Source: Nocardia sp. NBC_00565 (GTDB lineage Bacteria; Actinomycetota; Actinomycetes; Mycobacteriales; Mycobacteriaceae). Taken from it: 64,000 nucleotides of DNA. The position numbers and the translations under genes were made by a program. Shown here piece after piece: positions 58,945 through 64,000 of this stretch. Each line of letters begins with the position of its first letter. Positions within the stretch are counted from its first letter, which is position 1. The notes under the pieces are model-generated. The model was not told where the DNA came from, did not search any database, and saw only the letters and a program-made list of their open reading frames with translations. Location of the stretch: contig NZ_CP107785.1 in assembly GCF_036345915.1 (NCBI RefSeq), positions 3,038,001-3,102,000 of the forward strand, in the 5' to 3' direction.

Positions 58945-59240
58945 GGTCTCACGATGGTCCCGTCGGCAGTGCGCACAGTCGGCCAGCCACCGTTCAGTGG
59001 GTGGTCCTCGTACGGATACCGGGCCGCCGCAGCCTCGTCGACATCGATCCCGAGCCCTGGGTTGTCGTTCGACCACAGAGCCCCGTCGCGTACCTCGGCC
59101 AGACCGGGGAACACCTCGCGAGCCCGGTCACCGAACAGGTGAGCCTCGTGAATCCCGAAGTTCGACACCGACAGATCGAGGTGCAGTTGTGCCATGACTG
59201 GTGTCGCCGCCGGCTGCGCGGGGACTCGGGTTCGCCTGAC
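58941..59240 (-). pseudogene. C-terminal remnant of a mandelate-racemase / sugar-acid dehydratase-type enolase-superfamily gene
   Basis: The last about 85 residues of an enolase-superfamily acid-sugar dehydratase are clear: LHLDLSVSNFGIHEAHLF (end of the barrel), then NDNPGLGIDVDEAAAARYPYEDH and NGGWPTVRTADGTIVRP at the stop. The first about 320 residues, including all metal-binding acids, are absent: similarity begins at about 59200 and upstream sequence is unrelated. It is therefore a truncated gene, broken at about 59.2 kb, possibly the edge of an inserted or deleted segment. Confidence 0.7.
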
Positions 59241-59310
59241 GAACATCAGGTCAACCTTCTTTCGTCTTCTGTCAGGAGTCGACTCCTGCACTTCAGCAAG
59301 CCTGAACTAA

Positions 59311-59324
59311 GTCGGTCGATTGAC
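59311..59324. promoter_or_regulatory. TTGAC-type motif, copy A
   Basis: GTCGGTCGATTGAC is a 10-of-14 palindrome. Similar GTCA/TTGAC elements occur at 59353-59363, 59489-59498, 61299-61310 and 63985-63996, near all genes of the 59.5-64 kb cluster. Confidence 0.4.
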
Positions 59325-59488
59325 TGTGTTATAACACACATCACTACGAGTAGGTCAACCGACGAAGTCAAGCGTTTTACACAATCTCAACGACGAGTAC
59401 CTCCGTGAAACAATCGCCGCTGCGCCCTCACGCCGTCGATCGGCGCACATACTTGACGCTCCCCGCCGAACCGATCTAATCTCAAACA

Positions 59489-59498
59489 GTCATTTGAC
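59489..59498. promoter_or_regulatory. TTGAC-type motif, copy B, before the PhyH gene
   Basis: GTCATTTGAC, nearly palindromic, followed by another GTCA at 59502. It lies 43 bp before ATG 59541. Possible site of the TetR at 60676-61278. Confidence 0.45.
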
Positions 59499-59540
59499 CC
59501 AGTCATGCGATCAATAGTCGAGACGATCGAGAAATGGACG

Positions 59541-60440
59541 ATGCACATGAGCGGCGGACTCACCACACTCCCGAGCACCACCACGATCGACGAGGCCGTC
59601 GAGGTCATCTTTCGCGATGGCGGAGTGATCATCGAAGACCTCTACAGCGAAGAGACGATCAACGGACTGCTCAAAGACCTCGAGCCGGTCCTGCAGGTTG
59701 TCCGCGCCGGCGATGACGCGGTCTTCGCCGGAACTCGGACCCGTCGTGCCGGCTCGCTCTTCGCGCGGTCCACCCACATGGCCGACGTGGCGCTCAGCCC
59801 GCTGTACCTCGGGATCTCGCGTGCGATCTTGCAGAAGCCCGTCAATGTCTTCTTCGGCGAGGACAGCACACCGATCACGCCTGATATCCAGATCGGGATG
59901 ACGCAGGCAATTCAGATCGCACCGGGACAGGGCGCACAACCGATCCACCGCGACGACACTGTCTTTCTTTGGCGCCACCCGTCGTTCGGGCGCGAAGCAC
60001 GCGTACAGCTCATGGTCGCCGTCACTGACTTCACAAAGGAAAACGGGGGAACACTCGTGATCCCGGGCAGCCATCTCTGGGACGACGAGCGCGAACCCAC
60101 TGCCGCCGAAGCAGTCTCGACCGAGATGAAGGCCGGTTCCGGGCTCATTTTCATCGGCTCGACGTATCACGGCGGTGGCAACAACAGCTCCAACGAACTA
60201 CGCACTGGCGTCACGATGTCCTACGACCTGTCAACGCTGCGCCAGGAAGAGAACCAGTACCTTTCCATCCCATTGGAGACCGTAAAAGGATTCCCCCCCG
60301 AACTGCAGCGACTTCTCGGCTGGTCGGCAGGGGAGAATTTCATGGGCTGGATCGAGATGGAGGGTCAAATGGTCGACCCGCACGGCCTGCTCGAGCGAAA
60401 CGACTACCCATCTGCGCTTGGCGGACTGCCGACAGCCTGA
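59541..60440 (+). CDS. Phytanoyl-CoA dioxygenase (PhyH) family protein
   Basis: 299-aa Fe(II)/2-oxoglutarate oxygenase. The facial triad is seen in IHRDDT (H-x-D) and STYHGGG (distal His), with the 2-oxoglutarate Arg in LRTGVTM. PhyH relatives hydroxylate branched acyl-CoAs or small molecules. I start at ATG 59541 (MHMSGGLTTLP); ATG 59505 is in frame, but it lies right against the TTGAC element. It stands between decayed fragments and a strong terminator hairpin, and opposite its likely regulator (60676). Confidence 0.9.
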   Translation: MHMSGGLTTLPSTTTIDEAVEVIFRDGGVIIEDLYSEETINGLLKDLEPVLQVVRAGDDAVFAGTRTRRAGSLFARSTHMADVALSPLYLGISRAILQKPVNVFFGEDSTPITPDIQIGMTQAIQIAPGQGAQPIHRDDTVFLWRHPSFGREARVQLMVAVTDFTKENGGTLVIPGSHLWDDEREPTAAEAVSTEMKAGSGLIFIGSTYHGGGNNSSNELRTGVTMSYDLSTLRQEENQYLSIPLETVKGFPPELQRLLGWSAGENFMGWIEMEGQMVDPHGLLERNDYPSALGGLPTA

Positions 60441-60476
60441 ACATCCCACGTCTGCACGGTGTACTCGGCAGCTCTT

Positions 60477-60514
60477 ACTCTCCGTGGCGCGGTGAATACT
60501 GCGCCTCGGAGAGT
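60477..60514. terminator. Bidirectional hairpin terminator after PhyH and TetR
   Basis: ACTCTCCG-T-GGCGC and GCGCC-T-CGGAGAGT form a 13-bp stem with one T-T mismatch and a 10-nt loop, between the convergent PhyH (ends 60440) and TetR (ends 60676) genes. The remaining 160 bp to the TetR stop hold nothing clear. Confidence 0.7.
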
Positions 60515-60675
60515 ATGAGACAGGGGGCAGTACTTTCGCGCGTCACCATGTCGACGAGTGTGGTTGAGCGAAAACATCGGTGCCGTTGCAGAATCCCGCA
60601 CTATATTAATTACTGTGCGTGAAATTACGCTATCTTGTGGTGAATTCCGCTCGCGTTCGAAGGGGGACAATGTCC

Positions 60676-61278
60676 TCAGTCTCGCGTGGTGCGATGATTT
60701 CGTACCAGGAGCTCGATGGCTTCGCTCGCGAGCGCGAGCTCAGCCTTGAATCGGATGAGGTCCTGATGTGCGCACCACTCGAGAACTAGCCCGTCAAGCG
60801 TCGAGATCAGAAAGTTTGCAAGCGGTATTAATAGTGCGCGGTCGTCGCCGTCGTCGGCCGCCCGCTCGAAAGCATCGACGAACCGCCTGAGAAACAGCTC
60901 GATGATTTCCGGCGCAAGCTGAGCGTGGTCACCCTTTTGACGCGTGGCCCACAAGAATAGATCGAACTGCGCGCGGGCATAGCGTGGGTTCTCCATGTAC
61001 CAGTCTGCTGAGCTGACCAAGATGTCGACCGCGGCCTTACCGAGCCCGATCCCCTCCTCGACCTCGAGCCGCTCGGCCATGCCTTCGTTCTGCGTCTGGA
61101 AGACCGCGACAAATAAGTCTTCCTTCGTATGAAAGCAGTAGTGCAGAGTCGCCAACGGCGCGTCGGCCGCGGCGGCGATGCGGCGGGTGGTCGCACCACT
61201 GACGCCGTAGGTTCCGATGACATCGACCGCCGCCTCGACAAAGTCTTGTCGACGCTGCTCGGCTGGGATTCGCGCCAT
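60676..61278 (-). CDS. TetR family transcriptional regulator
   Basis: 200-aa TetR protein. The HTH is FVEAAVDVIGTYGVSGATTRRIAAAADAPLATLHYCFHTKEDLF (about residues 11-55), and the effector domain ends with NFLISTLDGLVLEWCAHQDL. The start at ATG 61278 is fixed by AGGAGAGG upstream; ATG 61296 is weaker. It lies between PhyH and the imine-reductase-like gene and probably controls the TTGAC elements around them. Confidence 0.92.
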   Translation of the reverse strand: MARIPAEQRRQDFVEAAVDVIGTYGVSGATTRRIAAAADAPLATLHYCFHTKEDLFVAVFQTQNEGMAERLEVEEGIGLGKAAVDILVSSADWYMENPRYARAQFDLFLWATRQKGDHAQLAPEIIELFLRRFVDAFERAADDGDDRALLIPLANFLISTLDGLVLEWCAHQDLIRFKAELALASEAIELLVRNHRTTRD

Positions 61279-61298
61279 CTCACCTCTCCTGATCAACG

Positions 61299-61310
61299 GT
61301 CTGAGTCAAC
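61299..61310. promoter_or_regulatory. TTGAC-type motif, copy C, upstream of TetR
   Basis: GTCTGAGTCAAC (reverse GTTGACTCAGAC) lies about 20 bp upstream of the TetR start and fits an autoregulatory element of the same loose family. Confidence 0.35.
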
Positions 61311-61434
61311 AGATCATTACAATACAGGCGATGCGGAACCATACCGTGCGTCACCCCGCATGTCGGACAGTCCGTCGACGCGCACTCGCAGCAGTATCCG
61401 CGAGTGCGCATCAGGTGGTCACGGCGGTAGAGCG

Positions 61435-62289
61435 CTACTCCGTGGAAAGCTCGTCGTAGACGGCAGCGAACGCTTCGTGACCGCGTCCCTTGCTCTGGAC
61501 CTGGCCGAGGTCCCGGAGCACAAGATCCAGGTAGGAGCCCCGTCCGACCGCCTGCAGCGCGTCCCGTGCGATCTCACTGGCCGAGATGTGCATGTCGATC
61601 GGCGCCTGGTCCGTCGAGAAGTCCCCCGATTCCACCTTGTGCACCGCGGTCTCGGTCGACTCGGCGAGGACAAGCAGCAGATCGCGGGTCGCCCTTGCCA
61701 CTTCATGGATACCGATACCTTGGCTGCGCGCGTAGAGCGCCGCATCGTAGAAGGCCCCGAGGGCCGAGTGGTAGAAGCCCATCGTCACGGCGAGGTCCAG
61801 TACGGCCGGAGTACCGACGTCCTCGCCCGCATGCCACGACCGACCACCCAGGACCGACAGCGTTTTTTCGTGATTTTCCCAGACCCCCGCATCTCCGCCG
61901 TAGATCAAAGCGGTCTCGGGCCTGCCGATGCCTTCCGGATATGAGGCGATAATGCCATCCAGGTACTTTCCACCCCGGCCGAGCACCAGCTCGGACACGA
62001 CGTGGGCGTCCTTCGCATCACTGGTGGTCAGATTGACGATTGTTCGGCCCTCGAGATCCACGTCATCGGCACCGAGCAGATCGACAACGCCCGCGGTGTC
62101 GAGCACCACCACCACCGTGAGTTCGGATGCTGCCACCGCCTCAGCGACGGAAGCCGCGAGTGGGAAACGGAACTCGTCCGCGGTCTTCGGTGAACGGTTC
62201 CAGCCCGTCACAGTGTGGCCGGCGGCCGCGAAGGACTCCGCCATCGCGACACCCATGCGGCCCAGTCCCACAATCGAAACGCTCGCCAT
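61435..62289 (-). CDS. Imine-reductase-like NAD(P)-dependent oxidoreductase
   Basis: 284-aa 6-phosphogluconate-dehydrogenase-superfamily protein. The nucleotide motif is SIVGLGRMGVAMAESF. In place of the catalytic Lys of HIBADH enzymes (GxxxKxxNN) it has VGTPAVLDLAVTMG, with Asp; and YLDGIIASYPEGIGRPETALIYGGD mirrors the YLDG-x-PxxIG...YSG motif of imine reductases / reductive aminases. It is therefore closer to IREDs than to hydroxyacid dehydrogenases. Start ATG 62289 with AGGAAAGAG upstream. It follows the acyl-CoA ligase gene after 20 nt and forms an operon with it. Confidence 0.85.
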   Translation of the reverse strand: MASVSIVGLGRMGVAMAESFAAAGHTVTGWNRSPKTADEFRFPLAASVAEAVAASELTVVVVLDTAGVVDLLGADDVDLEGRTIVNLTTSDAKDAHVVSELVLGRGGKYLDGIIASYPEGIGRPETALIYGGDAGVWENHEKTLSVLGGRSWHAGEDVGTPAVLDLAVTMGFYHSALGAFYDAALYARSQGIGIHEVARATRDLLLVLAESTETAVHKVESGDFSTDQAPIDMHISASEIARDALQAVGRGSYLDLVLRDLGQVQSKGRGHEAFAAVYDELSTE

Positions 62290-62309
62290 ATCTCTTTCCT
62301 TTGTTCGAC

Positions 62310-63926
62310 TCATCCTTGGATTTTGTTGGCCTGCCCCGACCAGGCGGCATCGCGCAGCGCGAACTTCTGGATCTTGCCGGTGGATGTCTTCGGGAGTTCG
62401 ACAACGAACTCGATATCGCGCGGCGCCTTGTACCGCGCGATCCGGGACCGCACATGCTCGATCAGCTCGTGCTCGCTGGTCTGCGCGCCACGGCGCAGAA
62501 TGACGAATGCCTTGGGCCGCTCGCCCCACTTCTCGTCGGGCACACCGACCACGGCTGCCTCGCTGACAGCGGCATGGGCCATGAGAGCCTGCTCGACCTC
62601 GATCGTCGAGATGTTCTCACCGCCCGAGATCACGACGTCCTTGGCTCGGTCCCGGAGCTCTACGTATCCATCGGGATGCATCACACCGAGGTCGCCGCTG
62701 TGGAACCATCCACCCGCGAACGCGGCCGCGGTGCCGTCCGGATCGCGGAAGTACCCGGCCATAACATTGTTACCGCGCATGACGACTTCGCCCATCGTCT
62801 CGCCATCCGAGACGACGTCCTGCATGTTCGCGTCGACGACACGCAATCGCTCAGCCTGGATCATGCCGACACCCTGCCGCGCCTTACGAACTGCCAGCTG
62901 ATCATTGTCGAGCCGCGCCCACGAGTCCTGTGGCTGACACACGGAATACGGCCCGTAGGTCTCGGTCAACCCGTAGACATGAACGATCGAGAAGCCGAGC
63001 GCCTCCATCTGTTCGATCGTCGCTGGGGCCGGCGGTGCGCCGGCGGTCGTCACCGTGATGGGCCGCTCCAGCGGTTTGGCTTCTGAAGCGTTGATGATCG
63101 TCGTCATGACGGTCGGGGCGCCGTTGATATGGCTGATGCCTTCGGTGCCGATCAGGTCCCAAATCACGTCGGGGCGAACCTCCCGCAAGCACACGTGTGT
63201 GCCTCCGATGGCTGTGACGGCCCAGCCCGTGCACCAGCCATTGCAATGGAACATCGGCAAGGTCCACAGGTAGACGCTGTCAGCTGTGTGGCCGGAGTGA
63301 ATGATCTCGCCCAGGGCATTGAGGTATGCGCCCCGATGGGTGTAGACGACACCCTTAGGACGCCCGGTGGTTCCAGATGTGTAGTTCAACGCCAACGGTG
63401 CGTACTCGTCTTCGACGGACCAGTGCACGGCACTGTCGTCGGCGGATGCAAGGAAATCTTCGTGTGTCACAAAGGTTCGGTGGTCCGACGACTCGGGCAG
63501 ATCGACCGATCCCGAGCCAACCACCACCACCGTATGGATTGCCGGTGCCTCGGACAGTGACCGATGAGCCGTCGCCAGCAGTTCCGCGTCGACCACCAGC
63601 ACCGACGCGCCCGAGTGGTCGAGGACGTAGCCGACCTCGGGCGCCGCGAGTCGGGTGTTGATCGCGAGCAGCACTGCGCCGGCGAGAGGCACTGCGAACT
63701 GCGCGATGAGCGCTTCGGGCACGTTGGGCATCAAGTAGGCGACACGATCTCCCGGCGCGACTCCAGCCGACCTGAGTGCCCGTGCAGTAGCCTCCGCACT
63801 CTCAGCGAATGCACGGTAGGTGAGCCGGCGGTCCGCGTAGACGATGGCGTCCTTGTCGGGCCAGACATCGGCCGCCCTTCGCAAGAAGGACAAGGGGGTC
63901 AGCTGCGTCGAGTACACGTGCTTCAT
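62310..63926 (-). CDS. Long-chain-type acyl-CoA ligase
   Basis: 538-aa ANL ligase of the DMSP/propionate-style long-chain FadD group. Motifs: LALNYTSGTTGRPKGVVYTH, YGLTETYGPYSV, WFHSGDLGVMHPDGYV, VISGGENISTIEVEQAL and the Lys in TSTGKIQKFALRD. It also has the LPMFHCNGWCTGWAV segment typical of this subgroup. The start at ATG 63926 is fixed by GGAG 5 nt upstream. It lies just inside the right window edge and follows a perfect AGTCAATTGACT element at 63985. Confidence 0.93.
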   Translation of the reverse strand: MKHVYSTQLTPLSFLRRAADVWPDKDAIVYADRRLTYRAFAESAEATARALRSAGVAPGDRVAYLMPNVPEALIAQFAVPLAGAVLLAINTRLAAPEVGYVLDHSGASVLVVDAELLATAHRSLSEAPAIHTVVVVGSGSVDLPESSDHRTFVTHEDFLASADDSAVHWSVEDEYAPLALNYTSGTTGRPKGVVYTHRGAYLNALGEIIHSGHTADSVYLWTLPMFHCNGWCTGWAVTAIGGTHVCLREVRPDVIWDLIGTEGISHINGAPTVMTTIINASEAKPLERPITVTTAGAPPAPATIEQMEALGFSIVHVYGLTETYGPYSVCQPQDSWARLDNDQLAVRKARQGVGMIQAERLRVVDANMQDVVSDGETMGEVVMRGNNVMAGYFRDPDGTAAAFAGGWFHSGDLGVMHPDGYVELRDRAKDVVISGGENISTIEVEQALMAHAAVSEAAVVGVPDEKWGERPKAFVILRRGAQTSEHELIEHVRSRIARYKAPRDIEFVVELPKTSTGKIQKFALRDAAWSGQANKIQG

Positions 63927-63984
63927 CAAGTCTCCAGGGTCGTGTCCGAACGTAACCATCGATGCTCGCGCGCGAAGCCGTCTT

Positions 63985-63996
63985 AGTCAATTGACT
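63985..63996. promoter_or_regulatory. TTGAC-type operator AGTCAATTGACT
   Basis: A perfect 12-bp palindrome, 58 bp upstream of the ligase start. It is the clearest copy of the motif in this cluster and the best guess for the binding site of the TetR at 60676-61278. Confidence 0.55.
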
Positions 63997-64000
63997 GGTT

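Noticed and set aside
58941..59291. Treating the dehydratase-like sequence as a functional short gene
   Set aside because: It lacks the whole metal-binding barrel front half, so a functional enzyme is not possible.
1..64000. CRISPR arrays, rRNA, tRNA, insertion sequences and prophage genes
   Set aside because: I looked for repeats with spacers, transposase motifs and conserved RNA sequence; none were found. The short resolvase-like protein at 55990 lacks the parts of an active recombinase.

Overview
High-GC actinobacterial DNA, most likely Nocardia or a close mycolic-acid relative. Pointers are an F420-type luciferase-like oxidoreductase, a mycofactocin-type SDR, 3Fe-4S P450 ferredoxins, GTG/TTG starts, many TetR regulators, a conservon-GTPase remnant and a secreted protein of nocardial look. 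Nearly the whole window is a catabolic island for CoA-activated organic acids. I see no rRNA, tRNA, CRISPR array or insertion sequence.

Layout. 1-452: end of an SDR. 0.5-4.7 kb (-): enoyl-CoA hydratase, two-subunit acyl-CoA dehydrogenase and acyl-CoA ligase. 4.8-6.8 kb (+): FAD/2Fe-2S reductase and alpha/beta hydrolase. 6.8-10.9 kb (-): CoA transferase, luciferase-like oxidoreductase and a split B12-dependent acyl-CoA mutase. 11-13.5 kb (+): SDR, carboxymuconolactone-decarboxylase-like protein, HIBADH-type dehydrogenase and a zinc-ribbon miniprotein. 13.6-21.2 kb: a double-TetR protein, two amidohydrolase-fold proteins, a Rieske ferredoxin, a NuoF-ferredoxin fusion, a thioesterase and a DUF427 protein. 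21.2-30.9 kb: ligases, hydratase, two more amidohydrolases, an EthD-like protein and an acyl-CoA dehydrogenase pair. 30.9-41 kb: CoA transferase, aldehyde dehydrogenase, two SDRs, ferredoxin, P450, DUF35-thiolase fusion, DoxX and two HIBADH-type dehydrogenases. 41.3-48.6 kb: TetR, tyrosine phosphatase, SDR, VOC protein, then an acyl-CoA dehydrogenase / kinase / hydratase / quinone-reductase operon. 48.6-55.1 kb (-): hypothetical, TetR and a Liv-type ABC importer. 55.3-58.1 kb: mixed small genes. 58.5-59.2 kb: decayed gene fragments. 59.5-64 kb: a second small cluster (PhyH dioxygenase, TetR, imine-reductase-like enzyme, acyl-CoA ligase).

How it may work (inference). The Liv-type importer brings in an acid. 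Ligases and CaiB-type transferases load CoA. The P450 and its redox partners hydroxylate, and SDRs and the aldehyde dehydrogenase oxidise. Dehydrogenase/hydratase pairs prepare the chain, and the DUF35-thiolase fusion would cut it by retro-aldol cleavage. The B12 mutase, the kinase-dehydrogenase pair and the HIBADH enzymes handle branched or 4-hydroxy products. The substrate cannot be named from sequence.

The strongest unifying signal is a 15-bp palindrome, GAGAATnnnATTCTC, found with variations in at least nine intergenic regions from 4.8 to 55.8 kb. One copy is in the promoter of the TetR gene at 41.3-41.9 kb, which is therefore the candidate master regulator. Three other regulators have their own local motifs.
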